Source: Rhodothermaceae bacterium
Lineage (GTDB): Bacteria; Bacteroidota; Rhodothermia; Rhodothermales; Bin80
Length of the DNA stretch: 64,000 bases
Reading direction: 5' to 3'
NCBI GenBank assembly: GCA_009841335.1
Contig: VXLY01000112.1
Location: 1 to 64,000 of the forward strand
Within the stretch, counting starts at the first letter, position 1; each line of letters starts with the position of its first letter. The notes beneath the pieces are model-generated. The model was not told where the DNA came from and did not search any database. It saw only the letters and a program-made list of their open reading frames with translations. Below, piece by piece: positions 8,091 to 17,288 of the stretch. Made by a program: the position numbers and the translations under genes.

Positions 8091-8939
8091 ATGAAGTCTC
8101 TACTCACGCTTACTGTCCCCTCACTTGTCCTGATCGTGGCAGGTCTGATGCCCTCGGCCGCGTCCGCACAGTGGACTGTCATTGACCCGGCGAACCTGGC
8201 TCAGGCCATCACCCAGGTTACGAAACTCGTGGAGCAAATCGATCTAATCAGAGAACAGATCGACCTCCAAGAGACCATCCGCAGAGCCGCCGATGATCAC
8301 CTGAATGACTTTAGGCAGAGCCTTGAGTCCAAGCTGGCCTTTGATGTGGATAAGTATTTGGATAGACATCTCTCAGAGATCCACCAGTTTGACAATGCGT
8401 CTCATGTGAACCCCGACGCGATCAGTTCAAAAACGAGATCCGAGACGGAGTTCATCGAATACTTCAACTATCACGACCCAGACAGGCTGCAAAACTACGA
8501 CCCGGCCGAGCATGAACGGATGCTCTTCACCTCAATCAATGAGAGCATGAACGAGATCCGCGATGCGCGTGCCAGGCTGACCACAACGGCAAGCGAGATC
8601 AAAGAACTCTCTCGCAAGGCACGTGCAGCATCTACCCCAGAGGAGCGAAGACAGCTTCAGATCGAAATCGACCTTCTGCAGGCGAAACAGGAGAATGAGG
8701 CACAGATGCTTACCATCTCCCGGGCTGATCTCGAAAACCTGCTGGAGATGAGTTCACATGCCGAGCTAACCCGCCAACGAAACGAGGCGATCTACTTGAA
8801 TGAGAGCTTAATTGCTGCGGGCTCCTTGTCCAACGAGGAAACAGAACGCCACATTAAAGATGTGGAGGCGGGGCTGACGACCAAGGGGGGGAATCCGAAG
8901 CAAGTCCATCTGCGCCCAACCTTCCGCAAAGGACAGTAA
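8091..8939 (+). CDS. trbJ: TrbJ/VirB5-like periplasmic T4SS protein
   Basis: A 282-residue protein with a signal peptide ending A-S-A-Q at about residue 24, then long amphipathic helices rich in Glu/Gln/Arg with heptad character (T-K-L-V-E-Q-I-D-L-I-R-E-Q-I). This is the plan of TrbJ and the related VirB5 minor pilin/tip proteins. Position between VirB4 and VirB6 supports the call. The ATG at 8091 gives a clean signal peptide; an upstream start at 8007 would run inside the end of trbE. Confidence 0.8.
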   Translation: MKSLLTLTVPSLVLIVAGLMPSAASAQWTVIDPANLAQAITQVTKLVEQIDLIREQIDLQETIRRAADDHLNDFRQSLESKLAFDVDKYLDRHLSEIHQFDNASHVNPDAISSKTRSETEFIEYFNYHDPDRLQNYDPAEHERMLFTSINESMNEIRDARARLTTTASEIKELSRKARAASTPEERRQLQIEIDLLQAKQENEAQMLTISRADLENLLEMSSHAELTRQRNEAIYLNESLIAAGSLSNEETERHIKDVEAGLTTKGGNPKQVHLRPTFRKGQ

Positions 8940-8947
8940 CCTGATCT

Positions 8948-9889
8948 ATGCCACCTGCCTTGTTTGACAACTGCAACGAATTTTCGGATGTCTTATGGTG
9001 CATCCAGGGCCAGGCCGTGGTTCTGACAGAGATGTGGCTGGGAAAAGCCTTGAGGTTCGCCCGCTATCTGTTCTACTCGCTCTTTGTACTGGAACTGATA
9101 GTGACAGGGTACCTCGCCTTGCAGCGACGTGGGACGTGGGACGAGCTCCTGCAGCAGGTGGCCACGAAAATGATTATCCTGGGCGTAATCTTGGTTGTCT
9201 TGCTCGGTATAGACCAGGCAGGGTCCCCATTCATCAGCCGCGTCCCCTTCGTTCAAGTCCCAGAGGCCGTCGCGCGGGACGTAGCAACTTATGTTGCGGG
9301 AACGAAGGATGTCAGCACTACCCCGGTGCACATCCTGATGAAAGGATTTAACTTGGCGGGCGAGTTTTTTAGTGTTGCAAGTTCATCTATCTCCGCGTTC
9401 AGTCTTTTCAACCTCAGCACGTTCGGGGTGCTTGTTCTGGTCATCCCGATTATAGTCTCCCTCCTCACGGTCGGCGTCTTCATTCGTCTGGCAGTGGAGT
9501 ACCTCAAGGTGATAATTGAAACCTACTTCGTCGTTGCTGTGGGGGCGTTCACGCTCTCCCTGATTGCATTCCGCGGGACCGCCCCTATCGCGTCGGGCTA
9601 TATCCGTTCTCTCGCGGCCCTCCTGCTGCGCATCTTCTTCCTCCTGTTTGTGATCCTGTTCGCGGTTGAGCTTGCCGAGGGCCTCATGACGGTCATCCGA
9701 AACTCCACCGGGGAATTCCCAGGCTGGGAGAACTGGGGGGACGTAGCCAAGGGGACCCTTCCTTTTCAGTTCACCTTTGCCGCGGCCATGATGCTGATCC
9801 ACGCCCTGATCCAACTCCCTGACAAACTGTCCCAGCAACTCACGGCCGGTCTTTCGATTGACTTCGCCGGGATGCTGAAACGACTGTAA
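8948..9889 (+). CDS. trbL: TrbL/VirB6-family polytopic channel protein
   Basis: This 313-residue integral membrane protein has at least six hydrophobic segments (about residues 35-58, 73-91, 140-175, 190-215, 218-245 and 265-285). VirB6/TrbL forms the inner-membrane stalk of the translocation channel. It follows trbJ after 8 bp and precedes the VirB8 gene, as in the P-type trb order. The C-terminus (S-Q-Q-L-T-A-G-L-S-I-D-F-A-G-M-L-K-R-L) is hydrophilic. Confidence 0.85.
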   Translation: MPPALFDNCNEFSDVLWCIQGQAVVLTEMWLGKALRFARYLFYSLFVLELIVTGYLALQRRGTWDELLQQVATKMIILGVILVVLLGIDQAGSPFISRVPFVQVPEAVARDVATYVAGTKDVSTTPVHILMKGFNLAGEFFSVASSSISAFSLFNLSTFGVLVLVIPIIVSLLTVGVFIRLAVEYLKVIIETYFVVAVGAFTLSLIAFRGTAPIASGYIRSLAALLLRIFFLLFVILFAVELAEGLMTVIRNSTGEFPGWENWGDVAKGTLPFQFTFAAAMMLIHALIQLPDKLSQQLTAGLSIDFAGMLKRL

Positions 9890-9891
9890 CG

Positions 9892-10572
9892 ATGCCGAAA
9901 AAAAAGAATCAGGCCGAGCAAGAGTCCCATGCATGGGAGAAAGGACGTGCTCAAATGGATCGCATGTATGCTGATCTGGCACTGCGCTGTCGGCAATGGA
10001 TGACGGCAGCACTAGCAGCAATGGCGGCCAGCATAGTTCTGGCTGGAGGCATTGTGATCCTGGCGGTCACAGACAAGGACAGCCCCTATGTCGTGGAGGT
10101 CGACAGATTTGGAGAGATACGCGCCGTCGGAGACATCTCGGTGCAGGATGTACCGGAACGTGCCCGCAGGGCGACGCTGTTTCGCACGATCAAACACATG
10201 CGGGAGATCCCCTCAGACGCACGTATCCTGAGTGCGCGCCATGAGACGGCGCTGGCTCACATGTCTGACAACGCCGCGGAGGTTTTCGCAGAGGACCTGG
10301 CCACCAGCGCAGACGCGCTGAACGAGATGCTACAAAGAAGACGGACACGATATGTGACAGAGCTGAAATCCCTGCTCCCGTTCCCAGACCGTCCCAACAT
10401 GTACCGGGTGACTTGGTCAGAGTCGGGGGGAGGCGAGACGGATCTATCGTATGAGGGCTTTTTCCAGATCCAGGACGGCATCCAGCCCACCCCCGCCCAG
10501 GCGCTCCACAATCCGCTCGGGATCTTCATCGCGAACTATTCCATCTCCACATTAACGACCGACGAAGAATGA
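9892..10572 (+). CDS. trbF: VirB8/TrbF-family bitopic T4SS protein
   Basis: A 226-residue protein with a short cytoplasmic N-terminus, one transmembrane helix at about residues 38-62, and a periplasmic NTF2-like VirB8 domain beginning S-P-Y-V-V-E-V-D-R-F-G. VirB8/TrbF is an inner-membrane assembly factor that binds VirB9, VirB10 and the pilin. Length and order are normal. Its stop overlaps the VirB9 start by 4 bp. Confidence 0.9.
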   Translation: MPKKKNQAEQESHAWEKGRAQMDRMYADLALRCRQWMTAALAAMAASIVLAGGIVILAVTDKDSPYVVEVDRFGEIRAVGDISVQDVPERARRATLFRTIKHMREIPSDARILSARHETALAHMSDNAAEVFAEDLATSADALNEMLQRRRTRYVTELKSLLPFPDRPNMYRVTWSESGGGETDLSYEGFFQIQDGIQPTPAQALHNPLGIFIANYSISTLTTDEE

Positions 10573-11483
10573 AAACTACCGCCTTTTTCACCGAAATCTT
10601 TTTGTGGGTAGCCGCTGCCGCCACGATCGCGCTCCTTGTGCATTCCGCGGCCGCTCAGTCCCCAGTCCCCGAGCGAATCGTGGACGCAGAAACCCCTCTT
10701 CAGCAGGCGATTGATGAACAGTTGCAGGTCTATGCAGCCGGAGGCCGCCCAGAAGTACTCCGTACCTCCAACGCGCTCATCTACCCGTTTGGGATCTATC
10801 AGCCTGTCCTGACTTGCACCGTACTGAGAATCTGCATTATTGAGCTCGAAGTGGGTGAGGAGGTCTATTCCATGGGGGTGGGTGATCAGGTGCGTTGGAA
10901 CATTGACCACGGCACCACGGGACCACAGGGGAGAACCATTTATCTAACCGTTGTCCCGACAGACTATAACCTGACGACTAATCTGGTCATTAGTACGGAC
11001 CGCAGGATGTACCACATGACCCTGGATTCACCTCCCAAGCAGGGAAGGAACGGCACGCTGAATCCACTGGAGCCGTATACCAGGCACGTGCGGTTCTACT
11101 ACCCCGAACAGATTCGCACATTGAGTTCAGCCCATCCCGACGAGGAGTCGGTCACACAGACGATCGGAGCTAAACTCGAAGACCTGCAATACGGATACAA
11201 CTGGCGCGCGGAGAACGGGTTTCCCTGGGAACCCTTAACAGTGTTTGATGATGGCAGGCGCGTGTTCCTTCGGATTCCTCCGGAGGCGAAGCCGAACGGA
11301 GTTCTATTGATAGGGACGCAGCGAGATTCCCAGCCAGGAAATTACCTGGTTCGAGACGGATTCCTGATCATTGAGCGCACATTCGATGAAGCCCGACTGA
11401 TCATTCCCGGCCCCGACCGCAAGCGCTTTCTCCGAAGGACAAGACAGACTCAACGCTCACTCATCATCACAAGAAGCCAATGA
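10569..11483 (+). CDS. trbG: VirB9/TrbG-family outer-membrane core protein
   Basis: A 304-residue secreted protein with a signal peptide ending A-A-A-Q, then the VirB9/TrbG beta-rich domain (I-Y-P-F-G-I-Y-Q-P at the N-side, Y-G-Y-N-W-R at about 215, and D-D-G-R-R-V-F-L-R-I-P-P in the C-terminal part). VirB9 forms the outer ring of the core complex with VirB10. No separate VirB7/TrbH lipoprotein was found next to it. It overlaps both neighbours by 4 bp. Confidence 0.9.
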   Translation: MKTTAFFTEIFLWVAAAATIALLVHSAAAQSPVPERIVDAETPLQQAIDEQLQVYAAGGRPEVLRTSNALIYPFGIYQPVLTCTVLRICIIELEVGEEVYSMGVGDQVRWNIDHGTTGPQGRTIYLTVVPTDYNLTTNLVISTDRRMYHMTLDSPPKQGRNGTLNPLEPYTRHVRFYYPEQIRTLSSAHPDEESVTQTIGAKLEDLQYGYNWRAENGFPWEPLTVFDDGRRVFLRIPPEAKPNGVLLIGTQRDSQPGNYLVRDGFLIIERTFDEARLIIPGPDRKRFLRRTRQTQRSLIITRSQ

Positions 11484-12448
11484 AAATTCTTTTCCGACGC
11501 CACACAGACTATGACCCGAGCGAAGTCAACGATCCCGCGCCACCGAGAGGGATTGACCGAAAAACCATTGTCCTGCTGGCCACGGGAGTAGGCGTAATGG
11601 TGGCGGTACTCTTCCTTGCGAATCAGAATGGATCCGACGAAGCTAATTCTGCCTCGCCCCCTGGGTTGTACCCAGACGTGGAGTATGGAGGAGTGTTTGA
11701 ACTGGGCACCCCCACGCCGATTGCCGAGCCTCCCGCTCCGGCGGAGTTGCCAGAGTGGTACGGAGGGCGATCGCGCCTCAGCACAGGCGAGGAGGAGGAT
11801 CCACGAATCACATCCTTTCAGAAAGCCATCGGGAGTGGAGGCCTCCTCCTGACAAGAGATCGCAACTCTGACAAAGTCACTGAGGCAGACGCAGACGTAA
11901 TGCAGCGCACTGCCCACGGTCCCCGCGTCCTGTTGGAGGGGTCAATGATCCCCGCTGTACTGGAAGCCCCGATCAACTCTGATCGTCCAGGTCCGGTCCG
12001 GGCAAGGGTGACGCAGGATGTCACGGATTCCCAAAGCATGACCCAGACGCTGATCCCGGTCGGTACCCGGGTACTGGGTGCAATGGGCGAGTTTGAGACG
12101 GGGGCGGTATCCGTCTCTTGGCACCGGCTCATCTTCCCTGATGGAAGCACCATGAATATCGGTGAGATGCCCTCCATGGATCGTGGCGGCGGTGGCCTGG
12201 TCGGGAACGTGGACCGTCACGCTTTCGCCTCTTTTGGACGAGGCGCGCTGATGGCGGTCCTGGGTGCCGTATCCACGGTAGGCACCGCGCAGTTGGGAGA
12301 ACATGGCGGTCTTTATGGCGGAGCACTGGCACAGCAGCTCGGCTCCGGCGGAACCCGAACCATGCAGCAGTTCAGGAGGCCCCCCACCATCACGGTGCCA
12401 CAGGGCCACTCCTTCCAGATCTGGGTTACACAGGACATTCAATTTTGA
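11480..12448 (+). CDS. trbI: VirB10/TrbI-family core complex protein
   Basis: A 322-residue protein with a cytoplasmic N-terminus, a transmembrane helix at about residues 30-48, a Pro-rich periplasmic linker (P-T-P-I-A-E-P-P-A-P), and the conserved TrbI/VirB10 beta-barrel domain (V-P-V-G-T-R-type G-T-R-V-L-G; R-L-I-F-P-D-G; final I-W-V-T-Q-D-I). It spans the periplasm and links the inner-membrane ATPases with the outer-membrane ring. It is rather short for the family (350-460), mainly in the linker. Confidence 0.9.
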   Translation: MKILFRRHTDYDPSEVNDPAPPRGIDRKTIVLLATGVGVMVAVLFLANQNGSDEANSASPPGLYPDVEYGGVFELGTPTPIAEPPAPAELPEWYGGRSRLSTGEEEDPRITSFQKAIGSGGLLLTRDRNSDKVTEADADVMQRTAHGPRVLLEGSMIPAVLEAPINSDRPGPVRARVTQDVTDSQSMTQTLIPVGTRVLGAMGEFETGAVSVSWHRLIFPDGSTMNIGEMPSMDRGGGGLVGNVDRHAFASFGRGALMAVLGAVSTVGTAQLGEHGGLYGGALAQQLGSGGTRTMQQFRRPPTITVPQGHSFQIWVTQDIQF

Positions 12449-12449
12449 C

Positions 12450-14219
12450 ATGTCTAAGGTCTACGGACACCGCGCTCCCCGCCAAAACAAGCGGGTGTTT
12501 TGGATTGCCGCACTGATCCTGTCCGTACCACTGGCGCACCTGATTGCCATGAATACCAGGGTCCTGTTGGTCGGTCCGCCCCATTCCGTTGAGCCTTGGG
12601 TGGAGCCGCAGGGTCTTCTGATGTACGGTTTGGGCATCGCTGTCCTGGGAGCCGCTGTGATGCTGCGTGCGAGCAGTCAACTGACTGGTGTCCTGCTGCT
12701 GGCGCTCGGAATATTCGTCATGTTTACACCGGTTTACTCACCAGTCCTATTGTGGCGCGCACTTGCGACTCAGTCCTCCTCCTTCGACCTACCAGTTGCG
12801 ATCGGATCAGGTCTGTTTTCACTTACGTATGGCTTCTTTCTTGTGTTCAGCATTCGCTACAGGAAAAGCGGCGTCAAAGGATCCTCCGACTGGGGAAAAG
12901 CTAAGGTGCTCCGGACAAGCCGTAGTGGTTTCGTACTTGGACGCGACCAGAAAGGCAACTTACTGAGGTACAATCGCGATGGGCACCTCATGACCGTCGC
13001 AGCAACGCGTGGCGGCAAAGGTGTTGGAACTATCATCCCGAACCTGCTCCTGCACCCCGGGAGCTTCATCTGCACCGACCCTAAAGCCGAGAACTGGTTC
13101 GTCACCCACGCGCACCGCGAACGCATGGGACAGAAGACCATAGCGCTGGACCCTTTCAATTTGACTGATGGCAAGGGGTCAGGCTACAACCCCATGGATC
13201 TGATCAACCTGGATTCCCCGGACCATGTTGAGATCGCGCGGAGCATGGCCCACAATATGATTCCGGACGCAAAGTCCGGTGACCCTCACTGGGTGAACGA
13301 GGCTCGGAGTGCTTTGGAGAGCATCATCCTCTTCGCCAAGTCCCTTCTCGACCCGGCCAAGCACAATCTAGCTACGGTGCGCAGAATGGTCAGCGGAGAT
13401 GCCGGGGGTATCAATAAACTGCTGCATGCCATGCAGAACTGCGAAGAATGTCCGGCCGTCCAGTTAGGTGCGAATCGCCTGCTCCAGAAAGACATCAAAG
13501 AACTCTCCGGAGTATTGAGCACTCTCCAGTCGAACACCCACATCTTCAGCAGCCCCCGCCTCACGGCGACCCTTTCCCAGACTTCCTTCACGAAAGAGGA
13601 CTTGCTGTCGGATAGCGCTTCCGTATACCTGATCGTCCCGGCCGAGCATTTGGAGTCCTATGCACCTTGGCTCCGGACGACAATCACAAGTATCTACCGC
13701 ATGATCACCACCGACACCCACAAGCGTGAGGTCAAACCAAAACACCGAATCTTGTGCATGCTGGACGAGTTTGCGAATTTGGGTAAGATGCCAGAGATAC
13801 TGAGCGCGGTCTCACTGGGAGCCGGGTTCGGGATCACCTTATGGCTCATCCTGCAGGACTTGTCCCAGGTCAGATCCAAATATGGAGGCGAGTGGAACAG
13901 CTTCTTGGCCAATAGCGATGTGATCCAAGTATTCAGTATTCAGGACCCATTCAGCTGCGAACAGGTCTCCAAGCTGCTGGGCGAAAAGACGGTCTGGCAA
14001 CGAAAGCTGGGACGAGTGGGCGAGAAAAAGCTTGCTCCGGAAAAGGGGTACGATGAGGATAGCCGCCCTCTGATGCGCATGGATGAGCTTCGCAGACTAC
14101 ATCCCGACCGGCAGATCCTGCTTGTGCGCCCTAACCAGCCAGTGGCGGCTACAAAGATCCGCTACTATAAGGACCCCGAATTCAAGCATTTGGCCTCCCC
14201 CAATCCGTATGTGTCATGA
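12450..14219 (+). CDS. traG: VirD4/TraG-type coupling protein
   Basis: A 589-residue ATPase that brings the relaxase-DNA complex to the channel. It has N-terminal transmembrane helices (about residues 16-34, 49-115), then the TraG/VirD4 domain. Walker A is A-T-R-G-G-K-G-V near residues 185-192, followed by the family motif F-I-C-T-D-P-K-A-E-N. The Walker-B-like L-C-M-L-D-E-F-A-N-L-G and the W-L-I-L-Q-D-L-S-Q motif follow. The ATG at 12450 is right after the trbI stop; an earlier start at 12303 lies inside trbI. No relaxase-specific C-terminal extension is present. Confidence 0.95.
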   Translation: MSKVYGHRAPRQNKRVFWIAALILSVPLAHLIAMNTRVLLVGPPHSVEPWVEPQGLLMYGLGIAVLGAAVMLRASSQLTGVLLLALGIFVMFTPVYSPVLLWRALATQSSSFDLPVAIGSGLFSLTYGFFLVFSIRYRKSGVKGSSDWGKAKVLRTSRSGFVLGRDQKGNLLRYNRDGHLMTVAATRGGKGVGTIIPNLLLHPGSFICTDPKAENWFVTHAHRERMGQKTIALDPFNLTDGKGSGYNPMDLINLDSPDHVEIARSMAHNMIPDAKSGDPHWVNEARSALESIILFAKSLLDPAKHNLATVRRMVSGDAGGINKLLHAMQNCEECPAVQLGANRLLQKDIKELSGVLSTLQSNTHIFSSPRLTATLSQTSFTKEDLLSDSASVYLIVPAEHLESYAPWLRTTITSIYRMITTDTHKREVKPKHRILCMLDEFANLGKMPEILSAVSLGAGFGITLWLILQDLSQVRSKYGGEWNSFLANSDVIQVFSIQDPFSCEQVSKLLGEKTVWQRKLGRVGEKKLAPEKGYDEDSRPLMRMDELRRLHPDRQILLVRPNQPVAATKIRYYKDPEFKHLASPNPYVS

Positions 14220-14689
14220 CCCGTCTTCCCCGCTTCACCCCGTTCGGCCTAATAATCCTTACCCTGATGCTCGCTGGCATCGTGAACTGGATGTGGTTCC
14301 TGCGACAGGACGCAGAAGAGATAGACGTAGGGCAGGTGTACCTTCGCGCCGGACTCCCCGACTCAGCGATGGTATCCGAAATCCTGACCACCGCCCCCAA
14401 CGAAGCCGGCTATCTCATGGTCACGATCTTGGCCTATGATCGCCTGGTAAGGATTGATCAGGTTGGCAGATGTACCTCAATTCGGCAGATATACGAGGCG
14501 TCGCGGGAGGTCATTCCCCTGCCGGTGCACCTACCTGACCAAGAAGCCTGCTTTGCGTACCGCATCCGATTTGACGTCCCGCTTCCGGGATCCGAAACCG
14601 CACTCCCGCTAACGGTTGCCGTAATCCACCCCGACGAGGATCGCCGCCTCCTCCATAAACCGTCCAATGACTCACACCCTCTCCCGTAG
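14216..14689 (+). CDS. Unrecognised bitopic membrane protein of the transfer operon
   Basis: A 157-residue protein with one N-terminal transmembrane helix (about residues 9-28) and a mainly beta-rich extracytoplasmic part with two cysteines (near residues 83 and 105). It overlaps the coupling-protein gene by 4 bp and the peptidase gene by 23 bp, so it is firmly part of the operon. The position between traG and traF suggests a role in pilus maturation or in the missing TrbH/TrbK functions. No family was recognised. Confidence 0.65.
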   Translation: MTRLPRFTPFGLIILTLMLAGIVNWMWFLRQDAEEIDVGQVYLRAGLPDSAMVSEILTTAPNEAGYLMVTILAYDRLVRIDQVGRCTSIRQIYEASREVIPLPVHLPDQEACFAYRIRFDVPLPGSETALPLTVAVIHPDEDRRLLHKPSNDSHPLP

Positions 14690-15341
14690 AGAGCGCCGGT
14701 GGATTACGGTCGTGATCACGCTTGTGCTCCTCGCCCCTCTGATCCCCACTGTACTCCGTACGGCGGGGCTGCAAGGAATAGTGTTCCGCGTGGTATCTCC
14801 CAGCCTCCCCCAAGGCTGGTACTGGATGGCCACCCAAGACAGCTTGATCGTTGGCTATCCCACGCTGGTTTGCTACCCGCAGGATGTCGTCTCATTTGGC
14901 GTGAGACGAGGATACTTATCCCCTGACTCTACACGCGCCCAGTCTCACTGCCCTCAGACGCTTGTATACGTGATCAAACCCATCGCGGCTCTTCCCGGGG
15001 ATACAGTCACGGTTACTAGGGACAGCCTCCGCGTCAACTCCCGTCCCTGGCTCCCTGCACATGTCCACGAACTTGACTCAAAAGATCGTCCGCTCCCGAA
15101 TGCCATTGGCACTCATGTGCTCAACGATGGGGAATGCTTTGCGCTGAGCCTCTGGCACTCCCGAAGTTATGACAGCCGCTACATCGGTCCCATCCCATGT
15201 CCGGTCGCCCCCCGGATCGCTTTTCCCTTCTCCCCGTCAGATGCGGCCCACGTCCACAGGATGGCACGTAGGCTCGCAGGGATTACGGACGCGGGCTCGC
15301 TTTCGTCACATGACCCAGCCAACGAACAAGAAGAAATCTGA
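14667..15341 (+). CDS. traF: TraF-type S26 peptidase (pilin maturation)
   Basis: A 224-residue membrane-anchored peptidase with one transmembrane helix at about residues 13-33. The signal-peptidase-like motif S-L-P-Q-G-W-Y gives Ser46 as nucleophile. K-P-I-A-A-L-P-G-D gives Lys104 as general base. The C-terminal region has G-E-C-F-A-L and S-Y-D-S-R-Y-I-G, the S26 box (S-x-D-S-R-Y-x-G). TraF of RP4 removes the C-terminal tail of the TrbC pilin and cyclises it, so this enzyme probably acts on the product of the gene at 4960. Confidence 0.9.
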   Translation: MTHTLSRRERRWITVVITLVLLAPLIPTVLRTAGLQGIVFRVVSPSLPQGWYWMATQDSLIVGYPTLVCYPQDVVSFGVRRGYLSPDSTRAQSHCPQTLVYVIKPIAALPGDTVTVTRDSLRVNSRPWLPAHVHELDSKDRPLPNAIGTHVLNDGECFALSLWHSRSYDSRYIGPIPCPVAPRIAFPFSPSDAAHVHRMARRLAGITDAGSLSSHDPANEQEEI

Positions 15342-16281
15342 CTTCCGAGTGGAGGGCATGATTCGCCGGCATCTCGGGCCGGTCATTCTCGCTGCACTAG
15401 AAGATGCGGATGTGGAAGAGGTACAGGTGAACCCGGACAGAAGTGTGCATATCATCACCTCCAGCAAGGGAGCGTACAAGTTGGTTGAGAATCCCACCCC
15501 CATCTCCGTTGAGAGCTTCCTGCGAGCCGTTGCCGCCAGCTCGAACACTCACATCAATTCATCCCAACCCTCGCTGGCAACAGTGCTTCCCGCTTCTCTG
15601 GGCAAGTGCCGGATTCAGGGATTCCTGCCCCCTCTTACCGAGGGTCCCGCATTCATTCTCCGAAAGCCTCCCTCCCGAATTATCAACCTGGACGAGTATG
15701 TGCGTCAGGGATCCCTCTCAAGACAGGGGATTGAGGTGATCCGGGAGCTGGTTGCGAAGCGGAAAAACATAATCGTAGCTGGCCCCACTGCGAGCGGGAA
15801 AACCACACTTTGCAACGCGATCCTGAGCGAGGTGGAAGACCAGTTCCCCAAGGAACGCATCCTTGTCCTTGAGGATACGCGCGAGCTCCATCTGAAACAC
15901 GAAAATCAACTCCGTCTCGTGACAACAGCCGAGCACACCATGCGGCATTTGGTCCGATACAGCCTCCGGTCCACTCCCCGCCGGATCGTTGTCGGGGAAG
16001 TCCGCGATGGGGCTGCGCGAGATCTACTGGATGCATGGATCACTGGTCACCCCGGTGCGTGCGCTACGGTGCATGGCGAAGATGCGCTAAGGGCACTGGG
16101 GAGGTTGGCCGCACTCGCGCAGGAAGCAACCCCTGGCGTGGATCAGAGGCGCATGGTGGCGGAAGCTGTCCATGCGGTCGTGTTCATCCACGGGCATGGA
16201 ATCCAGCGCGCCGTAGACGCGATCGCGGCAGTGGATGGATTTGATGGAGAAAAATACCTTCTCCGGTCTCTGCTAGGCTAA
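15310..16281 (+). CDS. trbB: VirB11/TrbB-family ATPase
   Basis: A 323-residue cytoplasmic hexameric ATPase of the GspE/VirB11 group. Walker A is G-P-T-A-S-G-K-T-T at residues 158-166. The Asp box is I-L-V-L-E-D-T-R-E-L, Walker B is R-I-V-V-G-E-V-R-D-G-A-A, and the His box is H-P-G-A-C-A-T-V-H-G-E. Placing trbB last rather than first differs from the RP4 trb operon. The ATG at 15310 overlaps traF by 32 bp; a GTG at 15169 would run deep in traF. Confidence 0.92.
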   Translation: MTQPTNKKKSDFRVEGMIRRHLGPVILAALEDADVEEVQVNPDRSVHIITSSKGAYKLVENPTPISVESFLRAVAASSNTHINSSQPSLATVLPASLGKCRIQGFLPPLTEGPAFILRKPPSRIINLDEYVRQGSLSRQGIEVIRELVAKRKNIIVAGPTASGKTTLCNAILSEVEDQFPKERILVLEDTRELHLKHENQLRLVTTAEHTMRHLVRYSLRSTPRRIVVGEVRDGAARDLLDAWITGHPGACATVHGEDALRALGRLAALAQEATPGVDQRRMVAEAVHAVVFIHGHGIQRAVDAIAAVDGFDGEKYLLRSLLG

Positions 16282-16384
16282 CCCAATCCCGTACAAAGAG
16301 AAATAGACCGGGGCGAGAATTTTGCGTCCGTATGGTGCGGCCTCCCTTTCGAACCATCTCACACCTCGTAGGGAGTCAACTCCT

Positions 16385-16786
16385 TCATTTGTCGCCGTTT
16401 TTTAGCGTAATGTCGCTGAATAAGTGTTTGACTGCGTAAAGTGCTAAACCTACAATTTGGGCCAGATTCTGGACGAGAAGACCAGGCAAAAGCCAGTCAT
16501 AACCTTTGAAGTCCAGTATTCCAAGTCCTACTAGAACTAGTAAGGCCATTTGGTAACCAATCATACTCGCAATGGCTCCCAACAAGAACTTAGACCAACG
16601 ACCTTTATGTTGATAATGCTGTCGAACCCCTAGGTAGTGTTCGTATGCTGTCCACGATTCCAAGGATTGGGAATCGAATTTCGTAATGTAGCGCTGTCCA
16701 CCGGCAGGATCGGGCGATAACGACTTTTCAAGATCGCTTGGTGAAATAATTTGAACGCTCGCGCCCTCAATGGGCTCATCACTCAT
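16385..16786 (-). CDS. Two-helix membrane protein paired with ImmA-like peptidase
   Basis: A 133-residue protein with a hydrophilic N-terminal 65 residues and two transmembrane helices (about 70-92 and 100-120). It ends in a short cytoplasmic-like tail. It starts 1 bp after the ImmA-like gene stop, so the two are co-transcribed. The order (about 60 soluble residues, a basic helix, two membrane helices) is broadly like small two-TM effector or antitoxin partners, but no family was recognised. It is convergent with the transfer operon, with about 100 bp between. Confidence 0.65.
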   Translation of the reverse strand: MSDEPIEGASVQIISPSDLEKSLSPDPAGGQRYITKFDSQSLESWTAYEHYLGVRQHYQHKGRWSKFLLGAIASMIGYQMALLVLVGLGILDFKGYDWLLPGLLVQNLAQIVGLALYAVKHLFSDITLKNGDK

Positions 16787-16787
16787 T

Positions 16788-17288
16788 CTACCTCCCCTTC
16801 ATCCTTATTTCCATCATTGTCCTTGACACGAAGAAAATGTTTGCCAGCACAACGGCACTCATACCTGGATTTAGCACTGGCTTCAAAAGACGATCAGGGA
16901 CAAGAAGGTGGGCAGCGAATGTATTGGCTTCCTTCTCGAGCGGACCATTGTTGAGGGGAGTACTGAACCGTGGCAGAACTGGATAGAGCGCTGGATTATC
17001 CACAAAGATGCTTCGGTGCATGAGCCAATGCCCCAGTTCATGCGCAATCGTGAAGCTTTGCCTCCGAGGACCGTCAGCGACATTGACGAACAACTTGGCA
17101 TTTCTGAAATCGCAGAATCCGGCGACGCGCGCTGAATTAGGCCCAAAGTTTGCAAAGATTACGTTGACACCACTCCGCTCCGCGATCTCCAATACTGGTA
17201 TCGGTGGCGACGAATAAACTGCTGTCAACTCGTCTGCTTCGCGCTTGGCCCTGCCTAAATTAGGCGATTCCCCAGTGTGTTGCACCAT
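16788..17288 (-). CDS. ImmA/IrrE-family zinc metallopeptidase
   Basis: A 166-residue protein with the gluzincin-like signature H-E-L-G-H at residues 83-87 and the third ligand in E-K-E-A-N-T-F-A-A-H-L-L (Glu120). This is the ImmA/IrrE peptidase fold, whose known members cleave phage or ICE repressors (ImmR) or DNA-damage regulators. No XRE repressor gene lies next to it. The neighbour instead is a two-helix membrane protein. It may control a lysogeny-like switch or act in stress response or defence of the element. Confidence 0.85.
   Translation of the reverse strand: MVQHTGESPNLGRAKREADELTAVYSSPPIPVLEIAERSGVNVIFANFGPNSARVAGFCDFRNAKLFVNVADGPRRQSFTIAHELGHWLMHRSIFVDNPALYPVLPRFSTPLNNGPLEKEANTFAAHLLVPDRLLKPVLNPGMSAVVLANIFFVSRTMMEIRMKGR

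Noticed and set aside
9383-10021. Minus-strand frame across trbL and trbF
   Set aside because: Charged low-complexity shadow of two membrane-protein genes that are clear on the other strand.
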